A stretch of 64,000 nt of DNA from Kaistia hirudinis. GTDB taxonomy: Bacteria > Pseudomonadota > Alphaproteobacteria > Rhizobiales > Kaistiaceae. A program made the translations under genes and the position numbers. The notes under the pieces were generated by a model. It was not told the DNA's origin. It saw only the letters and a list, made by a program, of their open reading frames with translations, and ran no database searches. Each line of letters opens with the position of its first letter. The first letter of the stretch is position 1. This document shows positions 8,054 to 17,192 of the stretch, one piece after another. Location of the stretch: contig NZ_JACIDS010000006.1 in assembly GCF_014196455.1 (NCBI RefSeq), positions 248,001 to 312,000 of the forward strand. The letters run 5' to 3'.

Positions 8054-9136
8054 ATGTCCGATCTGGACACGCTCGAGCGTGAAATCCGCGGCGCCATCGA
8101 GGCCGCAGCGGATGAGGGCGCGATCGAGGCCGTTCGCGTTGCCGCGCTCGGCAAGAAGGGCTCCGTCTCCGAACGTCTGAAGGGCCTCGGCGCAATGTCT
8201 GCGGACGAGCGCAAGGTCATGGGGCCGCTGCTGAACGGCCTCCGCGATCGCGTCGCCGAGGCGCTCGCCGCCCGCCGCGACGAATTGAAGAAGGCCGGCC
8301 TCGCCGCTCGCCTCGCGGCCGAGACGCTCGACGTCACGCTGCCGCTGCGCGCCGGCGCTCTCGAGACGGGCCGCATCCATCCCGTCAGCCAGGTGATCGA
8401 CGAGATCACTGCCATCTTCGGTGATCTCGGCTTCGCCGTCGCCGAGGGGCCGGATATCGAGACCGACCACTACAATTTCACCGCGCTCAACTTCCCCGTC
8501 GGCCATCCGGCGCGGGAGATGCACGACACCTTCTTCTTCGCGCCCGATGACCAGGGCGAGCGGCTGCTCCTGCGCACGCATACCTCGCCGGTCCAGATGC
8601 GGACGATGGAGAAGGTGGCGCCGCCGATCCGCGTCATCGCGCCCGGCCGTACCTACCGCATGGACAGCGACCAGACCCACACGCCGATGTTCCATCAGGT
8701 CGAGGGGCTCGTCATCGACAAGACGAGCCATATCGGCCACCTGAAATGGGTCCTGGAAGAGTTCTGCCGCGCCTTCTTCGAGGTGGAGAAGGTCGAGATG
8801 CGGATGCGTCCATCCTTCTTCCCCTTCACCGAGCCGTCCATGGAAGTCGACATCCGCTGCAGGCGCGTCGGCAATGAGGTGCGCTTCGGCGAGGGCGACG
8901 ACTGGCTGGAGATTCTCGGCTGCGGCATGGTTCATCCGAACGTGATCCGCTTCGCCGGCCTCGATCCGGACGAATATCAGGGCTTCGCCTTCGGCATGGG
9001 CATCGATCGCATCGCCATGCTGAAATACGGCATGTCGGACCTGCGCGCCTTCTTCGACGCCGATCTGCGCTGGCTGACCCATTACGGCTTCCGCCCGCTC
9101 GACATTCCGAGCCTGGTCGGCGGCCTGAGTTCGTAG
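8054..9136 (+). CDS. pheS: Phenylalanine-tRNA ligase alpha subunit (360 aa)
   Basis: The catalytic subunit of the (alpha-beta)2 class II synthetase that charges tRNA-Phe. After an N-terminal coiled coil (about residues 1-95) come the class II motifs. These include [53 protein letters not shown] (motif 2) and [17 protein letters not shown] (motif 3). Length is normal. The ATG at 8054 follows AAGGTGAGGA. It is 9 bases ahead of pheT, so the two subunits are co-expressed. Confidence 0.98.
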   Translation: MSDLDTLEREIRGAIEAAADEGAIEAVRVAALGKKGSVSERLKGLGAMSADERKVMGPLLNGLRDRVAEALAARRDELKKAGLAARLAAETLDVTLPLRAGALETGRIHPVSQVIDEITAIFGDLGFAVAEGPDIETDHYNFTALNFPVGHPAREMHDTFFFAPDDQGERLLLRTHTSPVQMRTMEKVAPPIRVIAPGRTYRMDSDQTHTPMFHQVEGLVIDKTSHIGHLKWVLEEFCRAFFEVEKVEMRMRPSFFPFTEPSMEVDIRCRRVGNEVRFGEGDDWLEILGCGMVHPNVIRFAGLDPDEYQGFAFGMGIDRIAMLKYGMSDLRAFFDADLRWLTHYGFRPLDIPSLVGGLSS

Positions 9137-9145
9137 GAGAGCGTC

Positions 9146-11563
9146 ATGAAATTCACCCTCTCCTGGCTCAAGGATCATCTGGAGACCGAGGCTTCCGTCG
9201 ATGCGCTCGCCGAAGGGCTGACGCGCATCGGGCTGGAGGTTGAGGGCGTCGAGGACAAGGCGAAGCTGCTCGCCCCGTTCACGATCGCCTATGTCGTCTC
9301 CGCCGTGCAGCATCCCAATGCCGATCGCCTGCGCGTCTGCATGGTCGATACCGGTGCCGGCGATCCGGTGCAGGTCGTCTGCGGCGCGCCGAATGCCCGT
9401 GCGGGCATGAAGAGCGTGTTCTCGCCGGCCGGAACCTATATTCCGGGCAAGAACATCACGCTGTCGGTCGGCACGATCCGCGGCGTCGAAAGCCATGGCA
9501 TGCTGTGTTCGGCCGCCGAGCTCGAACTGTCCGAGGACCATGACGGCATCATCGACCTGCCGGCCGATGCGCCGGTCGGTGTACCCTATGCGACCTGGGC
9601 CGGCCTCGGCGATCCGGTGCTCGACATCGCGATCACGCCGAACCGCTCGGATTGCCTCGGCGTCCACGGCGTCGCGCGCGATCTCGCGGCCGCGGGTCTC
9701 GGTCAGCTCAAGGGTGGCGCCGTCGCCCCGATCACGGGCGCCTTCCCGTGCCCGGTCGGCGTCACGCTCGATTTCGGCGATACGCCCTCGCTCTGCCCGG
9801 CCTTCGGGCTGCGGCTCGTGCGCGGCGTCAAGAACGGACCCTCGCCCGAATGGATGCAGGCGAAGCTGCGCGCCATCGGGCTGCGCCCGATCAACGCGCT
9901 CGTCGACATCACCAACTATCTCACCTTCGATCGCGGCCGGCCGCTGCATGTGTTCGACGCGGCCAAGGTTCACGGCGATCTGACCGTGCGCCGCGCCCGC
10001 GAAGGCGAGAGCCTGCTCGCGCTTGACGGGCGGACCTATGAGCTCGACCCGTCCATGTGTGTCATTGCCGATGGCAACGGCGTCGAGTCGCTTGCCGGCA
10101 TCATGGGCGGCGAGGCCTCCGGCTGCTCGGAAGAGACGGTCGACGTGCTGATCGAATCCGCGCTCTGGGAGCCGCTCGCGATCGCCCAGACCGGCCGCAA
10201 GCTCGGCATCAATTCCGATGCGCGCTACCGTTTCGAGCGCGGCGTCGATCCGGCCTTCATGTTGCCCGGCCTAGAACTCGCGACCAAGCTGGTGCTGGAC
10301 CTGTGCGGTGGCACGCCGAGCGAAATCGTCGTTGCCGGAACCGTGCCCGAGCCGCATCGCTCGATCGCCTTCCCGGTCTCCGAGGTGAAGCGGCTTGCCG
10401 GCATCGATCCGACCGAGGACGAGATCCGTCAGGTGCTGACGGCGCTCGGCTTCGCGCTTTCGGGCGCGGCCCCCGTGCTGACGGCGGTGGCGCCGTCCTG
10501 GCGACCGGACATCGAAGGCAAGGCCGACCTCGTCGAGGAGGTGATGCGCATCCTCGGCGTCGACCGCGTGCCGTCGACACCGCTGCCGAAATCCGCGGAC
10601 GTGACGCGGCCCGTGCTGACGCTGATCCAGACCCGCACGCGCCGCGCCAAGCGCATCCTGGCCGTGCGCGGTTTCGTCGAGGCGGTGACGTGGTCGTTCG
10701 TCGCCAAGCCCGTCGCCGAGGCGTTCGGCGGCGGCGCGCCCGCGCTGGCCCTCGCCAATCCGATCTCGACCGACATGTCCGACATGCGGCCGAGCCTTCT
10801 GCCCGGGCTCCTGCTCGCCGCGCAGCGCAATGCCGATCGCGGCTATGACGATGTCGCGTTGTTCGAGGTCGGCCAGGTCTTCCGCGGCGCGCGGCCCTCG
10901 GATCAGTTCGTGGCGGCCGGCGGCGTCCGCCGTGGCACCGCGGGCGTCGGCGGGACGGGACGGCATTGGCAGGGCAAGGCGGCGCCGGTCGGTGTGTTCG
11001 ACGCCAAGGCGGATGCGTTGGCGCTGCTCGATTCGCTCGGCGCGCGGGTCGATCGCATGCAGATCGTTCCCGGCGGTCCGTCCTGGTTCCATCCGGGGCG
11101 TTCGGGCACGATCCAGCTCGGTCCGCAGAACGTCATCGGCCATTTCGGCGAGTTCCATCCCGCGACGCTGGAGACGCTCGACGTCGAGGGACCGCTGGCC
11201 GGCTTCGAGATCATCCTTGACGCCATTCCCGTGCCGCGGGCCCGGCCGACGCGGACCAAGCCGCCGCTCGACCTGACGACGCTGCAGCCCGTCCGCCGCG
11301 ATTTCGCCTTCGTCGTCGACCGGTCGGTCGAGGCGGGCAAGATCGTGCGCGCCGCCCAGGGCGCGGACAAGAATCTCATCGTCGCGACGACGGTGTTCGA
11401 TCTGTTCGAAGGGGCCGCGATCGGGGTCGACAAGAAGTCGGTGGCGATCGAGGTGACGATCCAGCCGGCCGAGCGGACGTTGACCGACGAGGAGATCGAT
11501 ACGATCTGCAAGCGCGTCATCTCTCAGGTTGCAAAGGCGACCGGGGGTGTCCTGCGCACATGA
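9146..11563 (+). CDS. pheT: Phenylalanine-tRNA ligase beta subunit (805 aa)
   Basis: The tRNA-binding and editing subunit partnering PheS. Domains in order are: an N-terminal tRNA-binding OB fold (about 40-150, with [15 protein letters not shown]), the B3/B4 editing region with [20 protein letters not shown], the B5 DNA-binding-like fold, the catalytic-like core (RPSLLPGLL), and the C-terminal anticodon-binding FDX domain ([17 protein letters not shown]). Full length for the family. The GAGAGCGTC leader lies in the short gap after pheS. Confidence 0.98.
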   Translation: MKFTLSWLKDHLETEASVDALAEGLTRIGLEVEGVEDKAKLLAPFTIAYVVSAVQHPNADRLRVCMVDTGAGDPVQVVCGAPNARAGMKSVFSPAGTYIPGKNITLSVGTIRGVESHGMLCSAAELELSEDHDGIIDLPADAPVGVPYATWAGLGDPVLDIAITPNRSDCLGVHGVARDLAAAGLGQLKGGAVAPITGAFPCPVGVTLDFGDTPSLCPAFGLRLVRGVKNGPSPEWMQAKLRAIGLRPINALVDITNYLTFDRGRPLHVFDAAKVHGDLTVRRAREGESLLALDGRTYELDPSMCVIADGNGVESLAGIMGGEASGCSEETVDVLIESALWEPLAIAQTGRKLGINSDARYRFERGVDPAFMLPGLELATKLVLDLCGGTPSEIVVAGTVPEPHRSIAFPVSEVKRLAGIDPTEDEIRQVLTALGFALSGAAPVLTAVAPSWRPDIEGKADLVEEVMRILGVDRVPSTPLPKSADVTRPVLTLIQTRTRRAKRILAVRGFVEAVTWSFVAKPVAEAFGGGAPALALANPISTDMSDMRPSLLPGLLLAAQRNADRGYDDVALFEVGQVFRGARPSDQFVAAGGVRRGTAGVGGTGRHWQGKAAPVGVFDAKADALALLDSLGARVDRMQIVPGGPSWFHPGRSGTIQLGPQNVIGHFGEFHPATLETLDVEGPLAGFEIILDAIPVPRARPTRTKPPLDLTTLQPVRRDFAFVVDRSVEAGKIVRAAQGADKNLIVATTVFDLFEGAAIGVDKKSVAIEVTIQPAERTLTDEEIDTICKRVISQVAKATGGVLRT

Positions 11564-11664
11564 GGAACAAAGACGAAAGACGTCGGGCCTGAGCAGTCCG
11601 ACGGCATGCCGTGACTACCCGCCCGGCCTTCTGCCGGACGGGCCTTGCGAAACGGGTGCTGGGA

Positions 11665-12213
11665 ATGCCGCGCTACGAGATTCACGGTCACGCGATCATT
11701 TCGGACAATGATTGCATCGCCGGTTCCGATGGACGCATGCCTGAGGCGCTGCGCAACGAGGCCGACTGGAACCGCTTCCAGGCCGAACTCGATCGGGCCG
11801 TGCTGGTGGTGCTCGGCCGTGTTGGCCACGAGACTCATCCCAATACGCGCGGACGGCGGCGCCTCGTCGTCTCGACGCGTTCCGACGGCGTCGAGCGCCG
11901 TCCCGATGCATGGTGGTGGAATCCCGGCAAGGCCTCGCTCGGCGAGGCGCTGCGCACGGCCGCGCCCGAAGGCGGGCTGGTTGCGGTCCCCGGGGGGCGG
12001 CGGGTGAACGACCTGTTCCTGTCGCTGGGCTTCGATACGTTCCACCTCGTCCGCCGGCACGGCATTGTGATTGTGCGCGGCATCCCGGTGTTCACGCGCG
12101 CCTGGGTGGCCGGCTCGGCGGAAAAGCTGCTTTCCAGCCACGGCCTGCATCCGGCGGGCACCGAGGAACTCGACCCGAACGGGCCGGTCACGCTCACCGC
12201 CTGGACGCGGTAA
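11665..12213 (+). CDS. Dihydrofolate-reductase-like protein (182 aa)
   Basis: The start MPRYEIHGHAIISDNDCIAGSDG, the central VVLGRVGHETHPN and the later GGLVAVPGGRRVNDLFLSLGFDTFHL follow the pattern of the DHFR/RibD-like fold. In that fold an NADPH-binding strand-turn (LGR) and a second glycine motif frame the cofactor. It is short and diverges from true FolA, so reduction of dihydrofolate should not be assumed. The frame is open from a GTG at 11611; the ATG at 11665 fits the fold's N-terminus better, but its ribosome-binding site is weak. It lies 101 bases after pheT. Confidence 0.66.
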   Translation: MPRYEIHGHAIISDNDCIAGSDGRMPEALRNEADWNRFQAELDRAVLVVLGRVGHETHPNTRGRRRLVVSTRSDGVERRPDAWWWNPGKASLGEALRTAAPEGGLVAVPGGRRVNDLFLSLGFDTFHLVRRHGIVIVRGIPVFTRAWVAGSAEKLLSSHGLHPAGTEELDPNGPVTLTAWTR

Positions 12214-12218
12214 GCATT

Positions 12219-12251
12219 GCTGCGGGCGGCCGGTGGGTAGCCGGCCGCAGC
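12219..12251. terminator. GC-rich hairpin between convergent genes
   Basis: GCTG..CGGCCGG-tgggtag-CCGGCCG..CAGC: a 7-bp core plus 4 bp with a bulge, between the ends of two converging genes. It has no clear T-run, so termination is only suggested by position. Confidence 0.4.
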
Positions 12252-12261
12252 GTCGATTCTG

Positions 12262-12513
12262 TCAGTGCAGGCTGACGGCCTCGAGATCGTTCTCGCGGGC
12301 GTTCATGACGATGGCCTCGCGGCTGTCGGAGATCATGAGCGGCGCGCCGGCGGCGTCGAGCAGCGCCCAGAAATGCTTGCCCGGCGCCACGGCGGGCGCA
12401 TCGGGGAAGTACTTGCGGATCTCGTCCGACGACACGGACTTGACGAAAGCGAGCTGGCCGCTTCCCAAGCCGGCAAAGCTTTCGGGCGACATGACGAAAC
12501 GGGGTTCGGACAT
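12262..12513 (-). CDS. DUF1150 family protein (83 aa)
   Basis: A small alphaproteobacterial protein of unknown function. Recognisable family features are the N-terminal GSGQLAFVKSVSSDEI, then PDAPAVAPGKHFWALLDAAGAPLMISDSREA, and the C-terminal NDLEAVSLH. The ATG at 12513 has an ideal AGGAG ribosome-binding site; upstream in-frame ATGs exist but lack this. It follows hsp20 by 37 bases on the same strand. The DUF1150/Hsp20 pairing is common in rhizobia and suggests heat-inducible co-expression. Confidence 0.87.
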   Translation of the reverse strand: MSEPRFVMSPESFAGLGSGQLAFVKSVSSDEIRKYFPDAPAVAPGKHFWALLDAAGAPLMISDSREAIVMNARENDLEAVSLH

Positions 12514-12550
12514 AAGGTGTCTCCTCATATGAGCGAGCAAGGGACCACGG

Positions 12551-12979
12551 TCAGTCGCGCGCCGCGATCTCGATTCTGCGGACGATGCGCGCCGGGGTCG
12601 GCCTTGCGAGGTCGATGGCGAGCAGCCCGTCCTTCAATTCGGCGGAAATGATTTCGATGCCGTCGGCAAGCACGAATGTCTTCTGAAACTGCCGCGCGGC
12701 AATGCCGCGATGCAGGTAGACCCGCTCGCGATCATCGACCTGACGGCCGCGAATGACGAGCTGGTTTTCCTCGACGGTCACTTCCAGCGATTCCCTGGAG
12801 AAGCCAGCGACCGCGAGCGTGATCCGAAGGCACTCATCGTTCTGTTCGGTCTTGGCGATCCGCTCGATATTATAGGGCGGATAGCCATCGCCTGAAGCCT
12901 TCGCCACGCGGTCGAGCACGCGCTCGATCTCGTCGAAACCCAGGAGCAGCGGGCTCGAAAAGCCCGAAACACGCGACAT
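12551..12979 (-). CDS. Small heat-shock protein, Hsp20/IbpA family (142 aa)
   Basis: An ATP-independent holdase of the alpha-crystallin family. The N-terminus (FDEIERVLDRVAKASGDGYPPYNIER) is that of the IbpA-like class. The alpha-crystallin domain spans about residues 35-125, including LRITLAVAGFSRESLEVTVEENQLVIRG, ERVYLHRGIAARQFQKTF and ELKDGLLAIDLARP. The start is the ATG at 12979 with an AAGGA site 7 bases before it. Upstream lie an RpoH-like promoter and a hairpin that masks the ribosome-binding site (listed separately), so control by heat at both transcription and translation is likely. Confidence 0.94.
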   Translation of the reverse strand: MSRVSGFSSPLLLGFDEIERVLDRVAKASGDGYPPYNIERIAKTEQNDECLRITLAVAGFSRESLEVTVEENQLVIRGRQVDDRERVYLHRGIAARQFQKTFVLADGIEIISAELKDGLLAIDLARPTPARIVRRIEIAARD

Positions 12980-12980
12980 C

Positions 12981-13008
12981 ACAAAGTCCTTCCACCAAGC
13001 GACCTTGT
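12981..13008 (-). promoter_or_regulatory. Candidate ROSE-like RNA thermometer masking the hsp20 ribosome-binding site
   Basis: In the mRNA, ACAAGGUC (template 13001-13008) can pair over 8 bp, with one G-U, with GACUUUGU (12981-12988). This encloses a 12-base loop and buries part of the AAGGA site (12987-12991) beside the AUG. A UCGCU lies upstream of AGGA, which matches the UYGCU/AGGA pairing of rhizobial ROSE elements. These two pairings are alternatives or partial overlaps. Confidence 0.5.
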
Positions 13009-13051
13009 CTGCGGACCCTCGAAGAGGCATCCGGCGGAATTTCCGCTCCTT

Positions 13052-13081
13052 CTATATGGTCCGCGCCGCGGAGGGTTCAAG
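13052..13081 (-). promoter_or_regulatory. Heat-shock (RpoH-type) promoter for hsp20
   Basis: On the minus strand, CTTGAA (13081-13076) is followed after 16 bases by CCATATAG (13059-13052). This closely resembles the alphaproteobacterial RpoH pattern (CTTGAC, then CYTATNT). It lies just upstream of hsp20 and touches the stop codon of the preceding gene. Confidence 0.6.
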
Positions 13082-14111
13082 CGTCCCCGCGGACGGGTGC
13101 CTCCCAGCTGCCGGATGCTTCGGAGCGGAGCAGCGCGTCGAGCACCGCCATGTTGGCAAGCGCGTCGTCGAGCCCGAACGTCCACGGGCCCGTGCCTGCC
13201 ACGGCGCGCGAGAAGGCCTCGGCCTGCAGCGCATATTGATCGACCGGTGGCAGGGTGATCGGCTCGGGCGGATGTCCCGGACCATGCGTGTCGATGAAGA
13301 TCTGCGCGCTCTCGTCGGTCGGGGCCGAGAAGGGTGTCGGCACCTCGATCCGCCCCGTGGTGCCGACGATGCCGATGCGCTGATGCCGGAAGATCTGGGT
13401 GGAGATCGTCGCGGAAAGCTGCCGCCCGTCGCCGAAATCGGCGAGGAAGCTCGCCGTGCGGTCGGTGCCCATGGCGGGGTCGCGATCGACGAGGGCGAGG
13501 ACACGGAGCGGTTCGGCATCGAAGATCAGCCGCGCCGCCGCGACCACATAGCAGCCGATATCGAGAAGGGCGCCGCCGCCGGTATCGACGCGGTTGCGGA
13601 TATTCGCCGGGTCGACATTCAGGAAGGAGAAATAGCCCTGCACGGTGCGCGCCGCGCCGATGCGGCCCGAGGCGAGGATGCGGCGGATTTCCTGCCACTG
13701 CGGATGGTGGCGGAACATGAACGCCTCGGCGACGAGACGATCGCCGGCCGCTTCGCGCAGGCCCAGCAGTTCTGCCCGGTTCGCGCCCATCGGCTTCTCG
13801 CAGAGCACATGCTTGCCGCGCGCCAGCGCGGCACGGACCGTCTCGGCATGCAGGTGGTTGGGCAGCGCGTTGTAGATCACGTCGATCTCCGGATCGTCGA
13901 ACAGCTCCTGATAGGATCCGTAGGCCTTCGGGATGTCGAAGGCGCCGGCGAAGGCCTGGGCACTGTCCAGCGAGCGCGAGGCGACGGCTGTGAGCGCCGT
14001 CGAGGGGCTCTTCAGCAGGGCCGGCGCGACGCGCTGGCGCGCGATGCGGGCGGTGCTCAAGATGCCCCAGCGGATCGGCCGGGCTGCCGGCTCGCCTGCG
14101 AGCGTGATCAT
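13077..14111 (-). CDS. Gfo/Idh/MocA-family oxidoreductase (344 aa)
   Basis: An NAD(P)-dependent sugar or polyol dehydrogenase. The N-terminal Rossmann domain begins IRWGILSTARIARQRVAPAL, with NALPNHLHAE and the hallmark CEKPMG (the Lys takes part in catalysis) near residue 95. The C-terminal alpha/beta domain includes GGGALLDIGCY, where the aspartate/histidine-type catalytic region lies. The substrate is unknown. The start MITLAGEP at 14111 is preceded by AAGGAGGACAGCG; an in-frame start 13 codons upstream lacks such a site. It is divergent from rnd, with about 105 bases between the starts. Confidence 0.88.
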   Translation of the reverse strand: MITLAGEPAARPIRWGILSTARIARQRVAPALLKSPSTALTAVASRSLDSAQAFAGAFDIPKAYGSYQELFDDPEIDVIYNALPNHLHAETVRAALARGKHVLCEKPMGANRAELLGLREAAGDRLVAEAFMFRHHPQWQEIRRILASGRIGAARTVQGYFSFLNVDPANIRNRVDTGGGALLDIGCYVVAAARLIFDAEPLRVLALVDRDPAMGTDRTASFLADFGDGRQLSATISTQIFRHQRIGIVGTTGRIEVPTPFSAPTDESAQIFIDTHGPGHPPEPITLPPVDQYALQAEAFSRAVAGTGPWTFGLDDALANMAVLDALLRSEASGSWEAPVRGDA

Positions 14112-14216
14112 CGCGCTGTCCTCCTTGTTTCCATGTGTGTCCAGCCTCATTGCAGAAACCGCGGCGCTTCGCTAGGACGGCGTGCAAAGCCTGATGATCC
14201 GAAGGATGCCGAGCCC

Positions 14217-14831
14217 ATGACGATCCGCCTGCACCGCGGCGACCTGCCCGACTTGTCGCGCTATCAGAGCTCGGTTGCGATCGATACGGAGACGCTCGGG
14301 CTCAACCCGCATCGCGATCGGCTCTGCGTCGTCCAGCTTTCCCCCGGCGACGGGACGGCGGATGTTGTCCAGATCGCGCCCGGCCAGACGACGGCGCCCA
14401 ATCTCGTGCGGCTGCTGACCGATCCGTCCGTGGTCAAGATCTTCCATTTCGCCCGCTTCGATGTCGCGGTGCTGGCCAAGACCTTCGGCGTGACCGTCGC
14501 GCCAGTCTATTGCACCAAGATCGCCTCGCGCCTGACCCGCACCTATACGGACCGGCACGGCCTCAAGGATCTCGTCAAGGAACTGCTCGACGTCGATCTT
14601 TCCAAGCAGCAGCAGAGCTCCGATTGGGCGGCCGAGACGCTGACGGATGCGCAGCTGTCCTATGCCGCCTCCGACGTGCTGCATCTTCACGCGCTGAAGA
14701 ACCGGCTGGATGAGCGCCTCGCACGCGAGGGCCGCATCGGTCTTGCCGATTCTTGCTTCCGCTTCCTGCCGACGCGGGCGGCGCTCGATCTCGCCGGCTG
14801 GGCCGAAGAAGACATATTCGCGCATTCCTGA
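14217..14831 (+). CDS. rnd: Ribonuclease D, short form (204 aa)
   Basis: A DEDD-family 3'-5' exoribonuclease. The Exo I motif is VAIDTETLGL (residues about 19-28), Exo II is FHFARFDVAVL, and Exo III is LSYAASDVLHLHAL (the YxxxD signature). Only the exonuclease domain is present; the HRDC domains of E. coli RNase D are missing, as is common for the short alphaproteobacterial form. The ATG at 14217 follows GAAGGATGCCGAG. It heads the block leading into the lpt and rpoN genes. Confidence 0.92.
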   Translation: MTIRLHRGDLPDLSRYQSSVAIDTETLGLNPHRDRLCVVQLSPGDGTADVVQIAPGQTTAPNLVRLLTDPSVVKIFHFARFDVAVLAKTFGVTVAPVYCTKIASRLTRTYTDRHGLKDLVKELLDVDLSKQQQSSDWAAETLTDAQLSYAASDVLHLHALKNRLDERLAREGRIGLADSCFRFLPTRAALDLAGWAEEDIFAHS

Positions 14832-14894
14832 GCGCGGAGTCGCGAATTCTCCGCAATCGTGTAGGTTCACTGCGCCACCGTATCCGGAGTGTCG

Positions 14895-15596
14895 ATGGCC
14901 TCTTTGGACGACCCGCAGAACGCTTACGAGAATGACGCGTGGCTCGCCGAGACGCGCGCCGACATCGCACGTCGCTACGCATCCGCGCGTCGCCACAGCC
15001 GCATCGTCCGCGTGCTGCGCTATGCACTGCCCATTATCAGCGTGCTCGGCGTCGTGGCCTTCATCGTCATTGCCTATGTCCTGCCGCAACTGCCCTCGGA
15101 CATTTCAGCATCCTCGATCGACGTGAATAGCAATTCGATCGTGATGCAGGATCCGCATGTCTCGGGCTATCTGAGTGGCGGGCGTACCTATGAGGTGCGG
15201 GCCGACCGGGCGGAGCAGCAGTTGCAGGACACCAAAGTCGTCACGCTGCATAACATCAACGCCACGCTCGGTTTCGGGAATGGCGAGACGGCGAAGATCA
15301 ACGCGAAATCCGGCATATTCCACGCGGATTCGCAGCGCATCGAGCTGAATGACAAGATCACCATAGCGACGACCACGGGAATCAAGGGCTCGCTCGAATC
15401 CGCCGATATCGACATGAAGGCCGGCTCGATGTCGACCAATAAGCCGATCGAGTTCAGCTCCCAGGGCAGTCTGATCCGCGCCAATGGCGTGTATGTCGAA
15501 GACAAGGGCGAGTGGATTACCTTCACCGGCCCGGTGCATGTAACCTATGCTGTACCTGACGAATCGAAGCCTGACGCGGCCGAGCCCCAGCGGTGA
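14895..15596 (+). CDS. lptC: LPS export ABC transporter periplasmic protein LptC (233 aa)
   Basis: The inner-membrane bitopic part of the Lpt bridge that moves lipopolysaccharide from LptB2FG to LptA. After a cytoplasmic N-terminus comes one membrane segment (about residues 42-65, YALPIISVLGVVAFIVIAYVL). A periplasmic beta-jellyroll domain follows (YLSGGRTYEVRADRA, INAKSGIFHADSQRIEL, FSSQGSLIRANG). The start taken is the ATG at 14895, 6 bases after a CCGGAG site; a GTG two codons earlier is possible. It ends 7 bases before lptA. Confidence 0.9.
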   Translation: MASLDDPQNAYENDAWLAETRADIARRYASARRHSRIVRVLRYALPIISVLGVVAFIVIAYVLPQLPSDISASSIDVNSNSIVMQDPHVSGYLSGGRTYEVRADRAEQQLQDTKVVTLHNINATLGFGNGETAKINAKSGIFHADSQRIELNDKITIATTTGIKGSLESADIDMKAGSMSTNKPIEFSSQGSLIRANGVYVEDKGEWITFTGPVHVTYAVPDESKPDAAEPQR

Positions 15597-15603
15597 ACCC
15601 ACT

Positions 15604-16251
15604 ATGCGAAAGAAGTCGACCTTGCGCCTCCTTCCCGCCCTCCTAATCGCCGCACCTCTTTTCGTGCTGCCCGCGGCAGCACAGACGACCGGTGAGATGT
15701 TCAAGGGCTTCAAGTCCGACTCGAGCGGCCCGGTCAATGTCGAGTCCGACTCGCTCGAGGTGTCGCAGAAGGATGGCCAGACCATCTCCACCTTCAGCGG
15801 CAATGTCACGGTCACCCGCGGCGACTCGGTGCTGAAGGCCGGCAAGATCACGATCTATTCGGCTGATGCCAAGAAGGACCCCAAGGCCGCCGCAGCGGCC
15901 AAGATGGCGGCCGCCAAGTTGCCGGGCGCCGATGCCGGCCTTCCCGGCGCGGGCAGCTTCACGCGCATCGAGGCGACCGGCAAGGTCTATGTGAATTCAG
16001 GCGACCAGACCGCGACCGGCGATGCCGCCGTCGTCGACATGGTGGGCCGCCAGGTGACGCTCGACGGCAATGTCGTGCTGAGCCAGGGACCCAACGTCAT
16101 CGCCGGCGATCGGCTCGTCTGGGACATGGATAGCGGCCGTGCGCGGATCGAGCAGAAGAAGGGCTCGCGCATCCGCGGCGTCTTCACGCCGGGCTCGACG
16201 CCCGGTGCCCCCGGCACGCCCGAGGCGGCCGGCGCGGCGAAGAAGCCGTGA
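15604..16251 (+). CDS. lptA: Lipopolysaccharide transport periplasmic protein LptA (215 aa)
   Basis: The soluble bridge protein of the Lpt pathway. The signal peptide (residues about 1-26, LLPALLIAAPLFVLPAAAQ) precedes OstA-type repeats: VNVESDSLEVSQKDGQTISTF, GNVTVTRGDSVLKAGKITIYS, and GQTATGDAAVVD/NVVLSQGPNVIAGDRLVWDM-like segments. An Ala/Lys/Pro-rich insertion lies around residues 96-117. The C-terminal tail is rich in Pro, Gly and Ala. It lies between lptC and lptB, an arrangement that fixes its identity. Confidence 0.92.
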   Translation: MRKKSTLRLLPALLIAAPLFVLPAAAQTTGEMFKGFKSDSSGPVNVESDSLEVSQKDGQTISTFSGNVTVTRGDSVLKAGKITIYSADAKKDPKAAAAAKMAAAKLPGADAGLPGAGSFTRIEATGKVYVNSGDQTATGDAAVVDMVGRQVTLDGNVVLSQGPNVIAGDRLVWDMDSGRARIEQKKGSRIRGVFTPGSTPGAPGTPEAAGAAKKP

Positions 16252-16296
16252 CGCGCAGCCTTTTGATCCGGCGCCGGCAAGCGAGAGGACACTGAC

Positions 16297-17115
16297 ATGT
16301 CGGGATTGTCTGCCGGGAAGAACGGCGGCGACGCCGTGCTCGACGGCGAGGACGAGGCGCCGGTCACCCGATACGCGCCCGACGCGGGCGGGCCCGGCTG
16401 GCTGATCGCGCGCGGGCTCGGAAAGAGCTATCGCCGCCGCCGCGTGGTCTATTCGGCGTCGCTGGCCGTCGCGCGCGGCGAGGCCGTCGGCCTGCTCGGC
16501 CCGAACGGCGCAGGCAAGACGACGATTTTCTACATGATCACCGGGCTCGTTCAGGCCGACAAAGGCCGGATCGAGCTCGACGGCCACGACGTCACGAACC
16601 TGCCGATGTATCGGCGGGCGCGCCTCGGAATCGGTTACCTGCCGCAGGAAACGTCCATCTTCCGCGGCCTCACGGTCGAGCAGAACATCCGCGCCGTGCT
16701 GGAGGTGGTCGAGCCGGACCACGCCAAGCGCGAGGAGGAGCTCGATTCGCTGCTGGAGGAGTTCCACATCTCGCATCTGCGCAAGTCGCCCGCGATCGCG
16801 CTGTCGGGCGGCGAGCGTCGGCGCTGCGAGATCGCGCGCGCCCTTGCGAGCCGGCCGGCCTTCATGCTGCTCGACGAGCCCTTCGCCGGCATCGATCCGA
16901 TCGCGGTCGGCGATATCCAGGCGCTGGTGCGTCACTTGACGGCCCGCGGCATCGGCGTGCTGATCACCGACCACAATGTGCGCGAAACGCTCGGCCTGAT
17001 CGACCGCGCCTACATCATTCATTCCGGCGAGGTCCTCATGGAGGGCCGCCCGCACGACATCGTGTCGAGCCCGGAAGTGCGCCGGCTTTACCTCGGCGAG
17101 CAATTTACCCTTTGA
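16297..17115 (+). CDS. lptB: LPS export ABC transporter ATP-binding protein LptB (272 aa)
   Basis: The ATPase that powers LPS extraction with LptFG. Walker A is GPNGAGKTT (about 69-77), the Q-loop lies in YLPQETSIFRGLTVEQNI, the signature is LSGGERRRCEIARAL and Walker B is FMLLDEPFAGIDPIA. The H-loop is ITDHNVRETL, and the end RRLYLGEQFTL is the LptB tail. An N-terminal extension of about 40 residues precedes the usual start. It follows lptA by 45 bases with an AGCGAGAGGAC site. Confidence 0.96.
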   Translation: MSGLSAGKNGGDAVLDGEDEAPVTRYAPDAGGPGWLIARGLGKSYRRRRVVYSASLAVARGEAVGLLGPNGAGKTTIFYMITGLVQADKGRIELDGHDVTNLPMYRRARLGIGYLPQETSIFRGLTVEQNIRAVLEVVEPDHAKREEELDSLLEEFHISHLRKSPAIALSGGERRRCEIARALASRPAFMLLDEPFAGIDPIAVGDIQALVRHLTARGIGVLITDHNVRETLGLIDRAYIIHSGEVLMEGRPHDIVSSPEVRRLYLGEQFTL

Positions 17116-17192
17116 TCGTCCGGCGGCATGCGATACCAAGGAAGTGCGACAAGCAATTCCTGGACCAATCGTAGAGCCCCGGCCGCGTATTC

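Noticed and set aside
13005-14216. Plus-strand upstream extension of the ribonuclease D frame (about 400 codons)
   Set aside because: It lies opposite the Gfo/Idh gene, lacks motifs, and RNase D homology starts at the ATG at 14217.
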